Assembly: GCF_021191635.1 (NCBI RefSeq)
Contig: NZ_JAIWPR010000037.1
Span: 1 to 62,491 of the forward strand
Length of the DNA stretch: 62,491 bases
Reading direction: 5' to 3'
Source of the DNA: Alterluteimonas quercicellularis
GTDB lineage: Bacteria > Pseudomonadota > Gammaproteobacteria > Xanthomonadales > Xanthomonadaceae
Below, piece by piece: positions 20,007 through 30,600 of the stretch (the first letter of the stretch is position 1; each line of letters opens with the position of its first letter). The notes beneath the pieces were generated by a model, which saw nothing but the letters and a program-made list of their open reading frames with translations, was not told the DNA's origin and made no database searches. The translations under genes and the position numbers were made by a program.

Positions 20007-20060
20007 TGCGTATCCCTCCACTCCAGGAACGCCGGCCCGGCGGCCGGCACGCGCGGCGAC

Positions 20061-20087
20061 GAAGCCCGGCCGGAACGGCCGGGCTTC
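20061..20087 (-). promoter_or_regulatory. Strong intercistronic hairpin
   Basis: An 11-bp perfect stem (GAAGCCCGGCC with GGCCGGGCTTC) around a five-base loop sits 12 bases after the peptide stop codon. No U-tract follows on either strand, so it is unlikely to be a complete terminator. It would protect the peptide mRNA 3' end and reduce read-through into the metalloenzyme gene. Confidence 0.75.
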
Positions 20088-20099
20088 GGTGCTGCTGTC

Positions 20100-20270
20100 T
20101 TACTTGGCGGCCGTGTCCCAGGTGATCTTCCAGGGGGCGGCGCTGTCGTAGGTTCCCGGCTGGCCTTCGATCGCCAGCGGGGAGGCCGCATGGTGGCTCT
20201 CGGCTTCCTGGACGACCTGGGCGGTGTTGCGATCCAGCAACTGCTGCAGAGCTTCCGATAACTCGAGCAT
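20100..20270 (-). CDS. Small peptide gene, putative precursor peptide
   Basis: A 56-residue reading frame starting MLELSEALQQLLDRN and ending YDSAAPWKITWDTAAK. The N-terminal half is acidic and helical, like a leader; the C-terminal half is rich in Gly, Pro, Thr, Asp and aromatic residues. There are no cysteines. Evidence that it is a gene: a strong AAGGAGAG ribosome site seven bases before the ATG, a near-perfect promoter with TTGACA, a hairpin on the transcript's 5' end, and a stable hairpin behind the stop. No named family is recognised. The architecture suggests a ribosomally made, processed peptide whose partner is the metalloprotein downstream; function is inference. Confidence 0.75.
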   Translation of the reverse strand: MLELSEALQQLLDRNTAQVVQEAESHHAASPLAIEGQPGTYDSAAPWKITWDTAAK

Positions 20271-20301
20271 GACTCTCTCCTTGAAATGGAACAGCGCGGT
20301 C

Positions 20302-20321
20302 GCTTGCAAGTCCCTGCAAGC
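20302..20321 (-). promoter_or_regulatory. 5'-end hairpin of the peptide transcript
   Basis: GCTTGCA and TGCAAGC form a 7-bp stem with a six-base loop immediately after the predicted transcription start. Such a 5' hairpin typically stabilises mRNA. It could also be an operator because it is a perfect inverted repeat. Confidence 0.6.
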
Positions 20322-20328
20322 GGTTCCA

Positions 20329-20357
20329 GCTCTAAGCAATCCGCACCGGGCTGTCAA
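20329..20357 (-). promoter_or_regulatory. Sigma-70 promoter of the peptide gene
   Basis: The minus strand has a consensus -35 TTGACA (20357-20352), a 17-base spacer and TAGAGC (or TTAGAG with 16 bases) as -10. This is the best -35 hexamer seen in the window. The predicted start is near 20322, about 52 bases before the ATG. Confidence 0.75.
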
Positions 20358-20388
20358 GATTCGCCTTGGGGTTCCCGACGTACGGTCG

Positions 20389-21717
20389 CTACCGGGCCGC
20401 CGCCACGCCCAGCCGCGCCCCGTGCAGCTGCGGGCTGCCGTCGACGATCTCGGTCCACACGACATGGGCGATGCCGCCGCTGACCGCCAGCCGGGGGAAG
20501 CCGGTGCCGCGGCCGGTGCCCTGCAGGGCCGCCACCTGCACCCGTTCCAGCTCGCGTCCCAGGTCGGCGGTGTAGCGCGCCAGCCACAGCGACTGCGCAC
20601 CGTTCTCCTCGCGCAGCCACAGCACGCGCGCCTGCTGCGCATCCACCGCCACGGCCACCCGGCCCTGCACCGCCGCGCCCTGGTCGAGGGTCAGCGGGGC
20701 CTGGAAGGTCTCGCCGGCATCGGCGCTGTGCGCCAACCGCACCTGCGGCACGCCGCCGGCCTCGGTGTACCAGGCCACCACCACCGCATCGCCCTCGGCC
20801 GCCACGGCGGGGCCGTTCACCGGGCAGGCCGGCATCACCCAGCCGTCGGCGTGGACGCGCCGGGGCGCGGTCCAGACGTTGCCCTGCAGGCGCGCGACCA
20901 GGATGTCGCGCACTTCCTCCTGGCTGCGGCCGCGATAGACGAGCAGCGGCCCCTTGGCGGTCAGGGCCACGTCGGTCTGGCAGCAGTCGCAGACGCGGGT
21001 GTCGACGGTGGATTCGAGCACCGGCTGCAGCGCGCCGTCGAACAGCGCTGCGCGCAGCGCCATGGCGCCGCCGCCCTCGGCATCGCCGTGGCCGGCGTGG
21101 CCGGCCTGCGGTCCGCCCGCCGCGGCCTCCGCCACCACGTGCGCGCCCGCGGTGGCCCGGCCGTCGAGCCAGGCGATGCCCAGCAGCGAGTCGCCCTGCG
21201 GCCAGAGCGCGGCGAAGCCGTGCTCGGTGGCGGTGCCGTCGTCGTGGGGCAGCACCGGCGGGCTCCAGCTGGCGCCGCCGTCGCGCGAGCGGGTCAGCGC
21301 GACGTCGTAGGCATAGGGCGCGTCGCCGTTCTTCTGCAGCCAGTGCGCCCACAGCGCGCCGTCGGGGGTGGCGAGGATGTGCGGGGTGTCGGCCCAGTTG
21401 ACGAACATGCGGTTGCCGACCGCGATCGTCTTCGGCGCGCTGTCCCAGCGCACGTCGTCGGGCCACCAGTTCGAGAAGCGGAACAGGTGGCGGCGGCCGG
21501 GCTGGGAATCGATCCAGGACAGCAGGACGCGGCCGTCCGGGGCGAGGGCGAGGTCCGGGGCGGAGCTGCCCGGCTGCGAGGGCAGCGGCCAGGGCTCGAC
21601 GCGGGTGGGCGCGTCGAGGGCGCCCGGGTCGTGCGGCCGCAGGTCGGAGGCGTCGCGCCCGCAGGCGCCGAGCAGCGCGGTGGACAGCAGCAGGAGCAGG
21701 GCGGTGCGCATCGGCAT
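20389..21717 (-). CDS. Sialidase-like (BNR/Asp-box) lipoprotein
   Basis: A 442-residue lipoprotein precursor with a signal peptide and lipobox LLGAC near residue 19. The mature part has repeated Asp-box-like motifs (SRDGGASWSPP, SADAGETFQAP) and FPRLAVSGG-type strands, indicating a six-bladed propeller of the exo-alpha-sialidase superfamily. A VCDCCQTD motif near residue 240 is characteristic of a subgroup of these lipoproteins. Arg-triad and catalytic residues of true sialidases are not clear, so enzymatic activity should not be assumed. It is upstream of the peptide gene on the same strand, but that gene has its own promoter. Confidence 0.75.
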   Translation of the reverse strand: MPMRTALLLLLSTALLGACGRDASDLRPHDPGALDAPTRVEPWPLPSQPGSSAPDLALAPDGRVLLSWIDSQPGRRHLFRFSNWWPDDVRWDSAPKTIAVGNRMFVNWADTPHILATPDGALWAHWLQKNGDAPYAYDVALTRSRDGGASWSPPVLPHDDGTATEHGFAALWPQGDSLLGIAWLDGRATAGAHVVAEAAAGGPQAGHAGHGDAEGGGAMALRAALFDGALQPVLESTVDTRVCDCCQTDVALTAKGPLLVYRGRSQEEVRDILVARLQGNVWTAPRRVHADGWVMPACPVNGPAVAAEGDAVVVAWYTEAGGVPQVRLAHSADAGETFQAPLTLDQGAAVQGRVAVAVDAQQARVLWLREENGAQSLWLARYTADLGRELERVQVAALQGTGRGTGFPRLAVSGGIAHVVWTEIVDGSPQLHGARLGVAAAR

Positions 21718-21833
21718 GGCCTGTGGTCTCGACGGGGCCGCAGTTTAGCGCCGGGCGCGGCGCGGGCCGGCACACGCACGCGCCACGGCCGATCGCGTAC
21801 CCTCGCCGCGTCGCCCCCGCTCCGGAGATCCGC

Positions 21834-22211
21834 TTGGACGTCGTCGTCGCCAGCTTCACCGATCCCATCGAGGCGCACCTCGCCCGGGGCCGGCTGCAGG
21901 CCGAGGGCCTCGACGCCCGGCTGGACGACGAGCACAGCAACCTCGCCAACTGGGAATGGCGGCTGGCGATCGGCGGCGCCAAGCTGCGCGTGCCGGCGGC
22001 GCAGGCCGACCGGGCGCGCGAGGTGCTGGCGGCGCTGGATGCCGGCGCCTATGCCCTGGACGAACCCGGCGCGCCCGCGGCGCCGGACGCCCCGGACCGC
22101 GAGAGCCTGTCCAGCCGCCTGGCCTGGGCGGCGCTGATGCTGCTGAACCTGCCGCTGCCCTGGCGGCGGCGGCGCCGCGACGACGACGAACCGACATCGC
22201 GCATCCTGTAG
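21834..22211 (+). CDS. DUF2007-domain protein
   Basis: A 125-residue protein starting at TTG (21834) with GGAG seven bases upstream. The N-terminal 70 residues form the DUF2007 fold (VVVASFTDPIEAHLARGRLQ, then KLRVPAAQADRAREVL), a small alpha/beta domain sometimes called a putative signal-transducing protein. The C-terminal part is a hydrophobic stretch (WAALMLLNLPLPW) followed by a run of Arg and Asp, so it may associate with the membrane. Function unknown. The TAG stop codon is contributed by a REP unit. The upstream in-frame extension lacks conservation and was not used. Confidence 0.75.
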   Translation: MDVVVASFTDPIEAHLARGRLQAEGLDARLDDEHSNLANWEWRLAIGGAKLRVPAAQADRAREVLAALDAGAYALDEPGAPAAPDAPDRESLSSRLAWAALMLLNLPLPWRRRRRDDDEPTSRIL

Positions 22212-22355
22212 GAGCGCGCTCGCGCGCGACCGGGCCAGGTGCCACCGGACGGACCGCAGAAGAAGAACGCGTCGCCACGCGCGGACGCGGGTGAACGGCG
22301 GTCGGCACCGCTGCTTCCGGTGCCCGCGGAAAAGCGTCGCGCGCCAGTGCGATCC
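22209..22355. repeat. Composite REP element overlapping a stop codon
   Basis: A forward REP unit (22209-22231) supplies the TAG of the DUF2007 gene. The composite core (AACGCGTCGCCACGCGCGG near 22268) follows, and a degenerate inverted unit (GTCGCGCGCCAGTGCGATCC) closes it at 22336-22355. Confidence 0.75.
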
Positions 22356-22415
22356 AGCAGCGGGCACGCGGCGGACGTTGTCGACCGGGCTTTCCCTGCG
22401 AACTTCGGCGCGCGC

Positions 22416-23832
<1,417 letters not shown>

Positions 23833-23840
<8 letters not shown>

Positions 23841-24921
23841 CGGGGCGGGCCTCCTCGCCCTCGTCGTCGCGCACCGCGCCCGCAGCGGACAGCGGCAGCA
23901 GCAGGGTGAACACCGTGTGCCCCGCGCGCGAGCGGTAGGCCAGCGAACCGCGGTGCTCGCGCGCGACCTGCTGCGCCAGCGCCAGCCCGAGGCCGGTGCC
24001 GTTGGCGCGGCCGGAAACCAGCGGCAGGAAGATCTGCTCGGCCAGTTCCTCCGGCACGCCGCGGCCGTCGTCGACGATCTCCAGCCGCAGCGCGTGCGCG
24101 TGGATCGCGCCGCCGATGCGCACCCCGCGCTCGATGCGCGTGCGCAGCGCCACGTTGGCCGCGCCGGCCTGGATCGCGTTGCGCACCAGGTTCCAGACCG
24201 CCTGGGTGAGGCGATCGGCGTCCCCCTCGAACTCGGGCAGGCTGGGGTCGTAGTCGCGCGCGAGCTTCACGATCCAGCCCGCCTCGGCCTCGGCCAGGCG
24301 CAGCACGCGCTCGAGCACGGCATGGATGTTGAGCGGCTCGTGCGGGTGCGGCGGCGCCGGCGCCAGCAGGTCGTCGACCAGTTGCGCGAGGCGCGCGACC
24401 TCGGACTGGATCAGCGCCACCAGTTCGGCCGCCTCCGCGCCTTCCACGCGCCGGCCCAGCAGCTGCGCCGCGCCCTTCAGCCCGGCCAGCGGGTTGCGCA
24501 GCTCGTGCGCCAGCCCGCGCAGGGCCGCCGACAGCGCGCTGGGCAGCACCCGCAGCGGGTCGTCGCCGGGGAACTCGTCCACCGGGTGCGCCTCCAGCAG
24601 CCAGCCGCCGCCGTCGCGCCGGCTCAGCCAGCCGTCGGCGAAGCGCGGCGCCCCGCCCAGGAACGCCAGCTCGATGCGCCGCAGGCGCAGCTGCTCCGCC
24701 TCGCCCCCGCCCTCGCCCGCCTCCGCCAGCGCCCGCCGCAGCACGTCGCCATCGGCCTCCAGCGCCGCCAGCGGCTGGTCCAGCAGGCGCCGCGCGCTGA
24801 CCCCCAGCCAGCGCGCGAAGGCCGCATTGCAGCCCTCGATCCGCGCATGCGCATCGGTCCACGCGACCGGCGTCAGCAGGCGGTCGAGGGCGACATCGGC
24901 GGCGGTGGGGAGAGGCGCCAT
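23833..24921 (-). CDS. ntrB: Nitrogen regulation histidine kinase NR(II)/NtrB
   Basis: A 362-residue soluble kinase/phosphatase for NtrC. It has an N-terminal PAS domain (about 10-120), a HisKA dimerisation helix with phosphoacceptor His139 in GLAHELRNPLAGLKGAAQLL, and a HATPase domain with N-box Asn244 (VWNLVRNAIQAG), DDGRGVPEE and GTGLGLA. No membrane segment, as expected for NtrB. Activity is normally switched by PII (GlnK at 29285). The start chosen is ATG 24921; an ATG 18 bases upstream is possible. It is upstream of and overlaps ntrC. Confidence 0.94.
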
Positions 24922-25047
24922 CGCACCATTGTGGGGCATGCGCCGGGGTGGTGCGAGGCGGGCAGACCGGACATCGTCGCTCCGCAACGGGGCGGGTACT
25001 CCCGCGCGACCTCGGGTTTCCCCCGATGCCCGTCGCTGCGGCAGGGG

Positions 25048-25066
25048 CCTAGCATCGCTCCCGAAC
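25048..25066 (+). promoter_or_regulatory. Shared 19-bp toxin-upstream motif, copy A
   Basis: CCTAGCATCGCTCCCGAAC lies 117 bases before the type 44 toxin ATG. It matches 13 of 19 positions of the motif at 50724 and is related to that at 53252, both in front of lipase-like effectors. TAGCAT could also be read as a -10 box. Confidence 0.45.
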
Positions 25067-25164
25067 ATCCCGGCTTCGGTGGCGACGCCACCGGCACCCG
25101 TCGCGCATGCATCGGTCGATGTGCCGGGTTGCACCCGATCTCCGATTCCAGGAAGGACATCGCC

Positions 25165-26373
25165 ATGAGCGTCGATTCGGCTGTAGATCTCACCAAGGAC
25201 CGCTTGAGCCAGGGCATTCTCGACTGGGATGTCAGCAAGAGCGACCTCGACGACATCAGCGAAGCCGTCGGCCAGCTGTCGCCTTCCGAGCGCAACGAGT
25301 TCATCGGCAAGCTCAGCGACGACGACATCAAGAACTGGACTCAGGAGATCGACGGCCTGATGGGCTCCCTGAGCGCGGGCGAGCGTGCCGATCTCTTCAA
25401 TCAGCTCGCCGAGGGCATGGACGGCACCCAGGCCGCCCGCTTCATCGGCGCGTTCGACGGCAGCGCGGGCGGCCGACAGGCGCTGGCTGAGGCGATCGCC
25501 AGCCACGGGACCAGCGAAGCGAAGCTGGGCCTGGTCGACTCGCTGAAGGACAGGATCGACGGCCAGTACAGCGCGACCGCCGGCACCTGGGGCAATGCGG
25601 AAACGGTCGCGATCGGCGAGGTGCTCGCCAGCCTGGCCGACGACCCGAACGCCTTCCAGGCGGCCGTGGCCGCCCTGAGTCCGCAACAGCTCCAGGACGT
25701 CATGAGCGTTGCGATGGGTCGCCGCCACATCGTCGACTTCTCCGGGCAGACCCCAGGCTTCAACACCTACGACACCGGCGCGCTGACCGGCATCCTCAAT
25801 GCCGCGCAGGGGACCGACCTGAAGACGCGCGAGGCCGTGTTCGCCGCGGCCATGCCGCAACTGGAGGCCATGCAGGGCGATACGGGCGGGCGGATGGGCG
25901 GTGCCGGCGCATCGATCGACGCGGTCGCCGATGCCATGGGCAACGTGCTCAACGCAGAGGAAGCGCAGAACGCAGGCCTCGTCGATGTTCCCGAGGCGCC
26001 CAAGGGCGTGGACATGGAGGCGAACGTGCAGGAAGCGCACGACCATTCGGGCTGGACGCCGGGCAATGCGCAATGGTTCTACGACCAGATCAAGGCCGGC
26101 GGCGAATGGGACTACAAGACCGCCGGGGCGCAGTACGAGGATTTCGGCAACTTCCATTTCGGCCTGGCGGCTGCGGCGATGGGCATCCCCGAGAACATCG
26201 CCCTGCGCGGAGCGGGCTACTACCAGGAGAACGTCACCGAGAACAGCCAGGACGACTGGGGCAGCTGGCATGACCTCAACGGCGGCCCCTACGGCGACGA
26301 CCCGAACGATCAGGCCAACATCCGGGCCGGTTACGACTTCTACGAGTCGGGCCTCTGGCGTGTCTGGAACTGA
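25165..26373 (+). CDS. Polymorphic toxin type 44 (Ntox44) domain protein
   Basis: A 402-residue protein. Residues 1-290 are helical with repeated acidic LSPSERNEFIGKL/LSAGERADLFNQL-type units and no signal peptide. Residues 304-402 match polymorphic toxin type 44: GGEWDYK, YEDFGNFHFG, LRGAGYY and PYGDDPNDQANI. That family is predicted to contain RNase toxins. The next gene encodes a lipoprotein, the expected kind of periplasmic immunity partner. The gene is about 60% GC against about 70% or more for its neighbours and interrupts the nitrogen-control genes, which suggests acquisition. The delivery route is not visible: no VgrG, PAAR, Rhs or XVIPCD segment is fused. GGAAGG precedes the ATG. Confidence 0.82.
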   Translation: MSVDSAVDLTKDRLSQGILDWDVSKSDLDDISEAVGQLSPSERNEFIGKLSDDDIKNWTQEIDGLMGSLSAGERADLFNQLAEGMDGTQAARFIGAFDGSAGGRQALAEAIASHGTSEAKLGLVDSLKDRIDGQYSATAGTWGNAETVAIGEVLASLADDPNAFQAAVAALSPQQLQDVMSVAMGRRHIVDFSGQTPGFNTYDTGALTGILNAAQGTDLKTREAVFAAAMPQLEAMQGDTGGRMGGAGASIDAVADAMGNVLNAEEAQNAGLVDVPEAPKGVDMEANVQEAHDHSGWTPGNAQWFYDQIKAGGEWDYKTAGAQYEDFGNFHFGLAAAAMGIPENIALRGAGYYQENVTENSQDDWGSWHDLNGGPYGDDPNDQANIRAGYDFYESGLWRVWN

Positions 26374-26400
26374 TCGAGGCTCCAGGCTCTGCACAATGCC

Positions 26401-26424
26401 CAACGCCGGTCTCCACCGGCGTTG
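26401..26424 (+). terminator. Hairpin between toxin and immunity genes
   Basis: CAACGCCGGT and ACCGGCGTTG form a 10-bp stem with loop CTCC, followed by TGGCTTTAT. The U-tract is weak, so it may be a partial terminator that separates toxin and lipoprotein mRNA levels. Confidence 0.6.
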
Positions 26425-26476
26425 TGGCTTTATGCTCAGCGGCTGAACCGTCGCACCCGGTCACGCGAGCCTACTC

Positions 26477-26923
26477 ATGTCGATGCGCAGGACAACCGGA
26501 TTCGTCACCCTTGGACTGGGCGTGCTCCTGTCGCTGGGCGCATGCGGGAGATCCGAACAGATGGATGCACAAGAAGTCGCGCGCGCCACCTCGCCCGACG
26601 GCCGCATCGACGTCGTACTGACCGAGCACAACCCGGGCGCCACCGCTTCATTCGTGTACCGCGTCTACCTGCTGCCGCGTGACAGCGAGCCGACCGATGC
26701 GGAGCCGGCGGCCGAGCTCTACGGCGCCACCCGCAGCTCCACTGCCTACGGCGCCGATCTGCGCTGGCAGGATGCCGACACCGCAGTGGTGGAGTACCTG
26801 CGCGCCAAGTCGGTGAAGGTCGGCCGGGAATCCTTCGAGATCGACGGCAGGCTCGTCACGCTGCTGCTGCGAGAGGGTACGGAGAACCCGGATGCGCCTG
26901 CGGGCGGGATGGCACGGGACTAG
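26477..26923 (+). CDS. Lipoprotein, putative immunity protein for the type 44 toxin
   Basis: A 148-residue lipoprotein precursor with signal peptide and lipobox SLGAC (Cys23). The mature domain (TSPDGRIDVVLTEHNPGATA, later VVEYLRAKSVKV) resembles small beta-rich DUF5412-like lipoproteins. It lies 103 bases behind the toxin gene on the same strand with a hairpin between. A periplasmic location would suit protection against a toxin delivered by a neighbouring cell, although an RNase toxin would usually need a cytoplasmic antidote; that mismatch weakens the immunity call. ATG 26477 is used; the ATG at 26483 is also possible. Confidence 0.65.
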   Translation: MSMRRTTGFVTLGLGVLLSLGACGRSEQMDAQEVARATSPDGRIDVVLTEHNPGATASFVYRVYLLPRDSEPTDAEPAAELYGATRSSTAYGADLRWQDADTAVVEYLRAKSVKVGRESFEIDGRLVTLLLREGTENPDAPAGGMARD

Positions 26924-26994
26924 GAAACGTCCGCAGCGCATCCTGCAGATCGCGTTCCCGGAAACGCTTGCCGTCGGCTGTCGTCGGTCGCGGA

Positions 26995-27747
26995 TCACTC
27001 CACCGGCGCCAACACCGGCGAGGGCAGCCGGGTCAGTGCGTGCAGGATCCGCAGGTCCTCGTCGTCGAGCGCGGAGGCGGCGTCGCCGCGGAAGCGCATG
27101 CGGTAGGAGCGGATCGTGGCCACGGGGTCGTCCATCGGGTAGCCGATCACCCGCAGCGCCTGCAGCGGGTCGAAGCCGGGAGGGGGCGGCGGGGCGGCGG
27201 GGTCGGGCCAGATGCCGAAGCCGGCCTCGGCGAGGCGGCGCCAGGGGAACAGCGGGCCGGGATCGATCTTGCGGCCGGGGGCGAGGTCGGAGTGGCCGAT
27301 GACGTGCGTGCGCGGGATGCGCAGGCGGGCGGTGAGGTCTTCGAGCAGGCGGATCAGGCTGTCGATCTGCGGCTGGGCGAAGGGCACGCGGCCGTCGTTG
27401 TCGAGCTCGATGCCGATGGAGGCGGAATTGAGGTCGCTGATCTGGCCCCAGCGGCCGGCGCCGGCGTGCCAGGCGCGGTGGCCGTCGGCGACGAGCTGGT
27501 AGATGCGGCCGTCGGCGCCGATCAGGTAGTGCGCGCTGACCCGCCCGCCGCTGTTGCGGGTGCGCAGGGTGTGCAGGCTGCGCTCCACCGAGTCCTGCTC
27601 GGTGTAGTGGACGACGATGATCGTGGGACGGCGCTCGTCGTGGTTTTCCGACGGCACCCATTCGGCCATCGGGTTGCGCGGCGGCGCATGCGTGCAGGCG
27701 GCGAGCAGCGCCGCGCAGAACGCCAGGATCAAGGTGCGGCCGATCAC
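26995..27747 (-). CDS. N-acetylmuramoyl-L-alanine amidase (AmiD-like lipoprotein)
   Basis: A 250-residue lipoprotein precursor (lipobox LLAAC, Cys18) with an Amidase_2 domain. Zinc ligands are visible: His in IIVVHYTEQD, and the C-terminal His and Asp in HVIGHSDLAPGRKIDPGP, with the intervening Lys typical of AmpD-type enzymes. It cleaves the bond between N-acetylmuramic acid and L-alanine in peptidoglycan or its turnover products. The signal peptide points to an outer-membrane periplasmic enzyme of the AmiD type rather than cytoplasmic AmpD. It stands alone between the toxin pair and amtB. Confidence 0.9.
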   Translation of the reverse strand: MIGRTLILAFCAALLAACTHAPPRNPMAEWVPSENHDERRPTIIVVHYTEQDSVERSLHTLRTRNSGGRVSAHYLIGADGRIYQLVADGHRAWHAGAGRWGQISDLNSASIGIELDNDGRVPFAQPQIDSLIRLLEDLTARLRIPRTHVIGHSDLAPGRKIDPGPLFPWRRLAEAGFGIWPDPAAPPPPPGFDPLQALRVIGYPMDDPVATIRSYRMRFRGDAASALDDEDLRILHALTRLPSPVLAPVE

Positions 27748-27840
27748 GTGGCGTCGCCTCCGCAGGCTCGGTTCGGATGGCCCACCGATATAACCGAAAG
27801 CGCCGCGGTGCGCTACATGCGCGGAGCGACGCGAAGCACC

Positions 27841-27906
27841 GTAGGAGACGCTGGTGCGCGACGTCGTTCGCGGGGAACGCCTCGTCGCGCGCCAGCGCGC
27901 TCCTAC
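27841..27906. repeat. REP pair, one unit degenerate
   Basis: A degraded forward unit (GTAGGAGACGCTGGTGCGCG, 27841-27862) and an intact inverted unit (GTCGCGCGCCAGCGCGCTCC, 27884-27906) face each other 10 bases downstream of the amtB stop. Confidence 0.75.
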
Positions 27907-27915
27907 GGGCGGGAA

Positions 27916-29265
27916 TCAGTTCTCGTAGGCGCGCTCGCCGTGGGAGACGATGTCCAGGCCCTGGCGCTCGTCCTCCTCCGAGACGCGCAGGCCCACCACC
28001 AGGCGAACGACCAGGATCGCCAGCGAGGTTACCACCGCGCACCAGGCGATCGTGAACAGCACGCTGATCAGCTGCACCCAGACCTGCTGGCCGATGGCGA
28101 GGTCGGCCTCGGTGCCGCCGAGCGACTGCGCGCTGAAGACGCCGGTGAGCAGGGCGCCAACGATGCCGCCGATGCCGTGCACGCCGAACACGTCGAGGCT
28201 GTCGTCGGCGCGCAGCAGGCGCTTGAGGCCGTTGACGCCCCACACGCACAGCGCGCCGGCCGCCAGGCCGATGACGATGGCGCCGATCGGCCCCACCGTG
28301 CCGGCCGCCGGGGTGACGCCGACCAGGCCCGCGATCGCGCCGGAAGCGCCGCCCAGCGCCGACGGCCGCTTCTTGGAGACCGCCTCCACCAGGCTCCAGG
28401 CCACCACGCCGGCGGCCGTGGCCACCATGGTGTTGAGCATCGCCAGCGACGCGCTGGCGTCGGCGGCGAGCGCGGAGCCGGCGTTGAAGCCGAACCAGCC
28501 CACCCACAGCAGCGAGGCGCCGACGAAGGTGAAGGGCACGCTGTGCGGCTTGATCGGCTCGCGGCCGTAGCCCAGCCGCTTGCCGAGGAAGTACGAGCCG
28601 ACCAGGCCGGCGACGCCGGCGTTGATGTGCACCACGGTGCCGCCGGCGAAGTCGATCACGCCGCGGTGGGCGAGGAAGCCGCCCTCGCCGCTCCACACCA
28701 TGTGCACCATCGGCAGGTAGGCGAAGGTCACCCACAGCACCGAGAACAGCAGCACCGCGGTGAACTTGATGCGCTCGGCGAAGGAACCCACCACCAGCGC
28801 GGTGGTGATGCCGGCGAAGGTGGACTGGAAGGCGACGAACAGGAACTCCGGCAGGCCGCCGGCGTCGGTGTCGGCGACGATGCCGCGCAGGAAGGCCTTC
28901 TCGGTAAAGGAGCCGAAGAACGCGTTGCCGTCGGTGAAGGCCGCGCTGTAGCCGTAGGCGACCCACACCAGGATCACCACGCAGTACACCACCAGCACCT
29001 GCATCAGCACCGAGAGCACGTTCTTCTGCCGCACCATGCCGCCGTAGAACAGCGCCAGGCCCGGTACGACCATCAGCAGCACCAGCAGGGTCGAGGTCAG
29101 CATCCAGGCGACGTTGCCGCTGTCGAAGGCGGGCGCGGCGGCCTCGGCCGCCTCGGCAGCGTCCTGCGCGAAGGCGGCGCCGCTGGCGGCCAGGGCGAAG
29201 GCGGCCGGCAGCGTCCGCAGGGCGGCGCCGCGCACCGCGACGCCGGAAGGGATCGGAAAGCTCAT
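27916..29265 (-). CDS. amtB: Ammonium transporter AmtB
   Basis: A 449-residue channel with a signal-like N-terminus (cleavage near AAFAQ) and eleven membrane segments. The family signature is present: FYGGMVRQKNVLSVLMQ early, and the paired pore histidines in the VHINAGVAG and DVFGVHGIGG segments. AmtB conducts ammonia/ammonium under nitrogen limitation and is blocked by GlnK. It starts 19 bases after glnK, the standard glnK-amtB pair, downstream of a TorF porin gene. Confidence 0.97.
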   Translation of the reverse strand: MSFPIPSGVAVRGAALRTLPAAFALAASGAAFAQDAAEAAEAAAPAFDSGNVAWMLTSTLLVLLMVVPGLALFYGGMVRQKNVLSVLMQVLVVYCVVILVWVAYGYSAAFTDGNAFFGSFTEKAFLRGIVADTDAGGLPEFLFVAFQSTFAGITTALVVGSFAERIKFTAVLLFSVLWVTFAYLPMVHMVWSGEGGFLAHRGVIDFAGGTVVHINAGVAGLVGSYFLGKRLGYGREPIKPHSVPFTFVGASLLWVGWFGFNAGSALAADASASLAMLNTMVATAAGVVAWSLVEAVSKKRPSALGGASGAIAGLVGVTPAAGTVGPIGAIVIGLAAGALCVWGVNGLKRLLRADDSLDVFGVHGIGGIVGALLTGVFSAQSLGGTEADLAIGQQVWVQLISVLFTIAWCAVVTSLAILVVRLVVGLRVSEEDERQGLDIVSHGERAYEN

Positions 29266-29284
29266 GGGTCGGTTCTCCTGGAGG

Positions 29285-30359
<1,075 letters not shown>

Positions 30360-30600
30360 GACGCAGGCTCCTTCGTGCGATGGAACCCCCCCGGTCATTG
30401 CGATGGCCTGTTGCGTACCGCGTGGAGCGTCTTCCTCCGTCGCCTCCGGGCGGGCCGACTGCCTCTGTCCCGTCGCGATGCCTTGCTGCGTGGCCGTCCG
30501 GCCCCTCTTGCATCCCCGAGGCGCCGGCCCGCGCAGGCGCCGGCGCCACGAAGCTGCAGTCCGCACGGATCGCGCCCTGCGCGAGCCGTGTTCCCCCGGA

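Noticed and set aside
20061..20087. Hairpin behind the small peptide as a Rho-independent terminator
   Set aside because: Neither strand has a T-tract after the stem, so it was labelled an intercistronic hairpin.
20100..20270. Small peptide as a nitrile-hydratase-like leader, lanthipeptide or lasso precursor
   Set aside because: No Cys, no Thr at the lasso position context, and no cyclase, LanM, ATP-grasp or radical SAM gene nearby; only an M29-like protein is linked.
26995..27747. AmiD-like amidase as part of the toxin 44 system
   Set aside because: Opposite strand, normal GC content and a common housekeeping family; no specific link to the toxin.
30527..30548. Sigma-54-like TGGCGC..CTGC upstream of the TorF porin
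   Set aside because: The GG to GC spacing is one base too long and the rest of the consensus is poor; it is part of a GC-rich inverted repeat.
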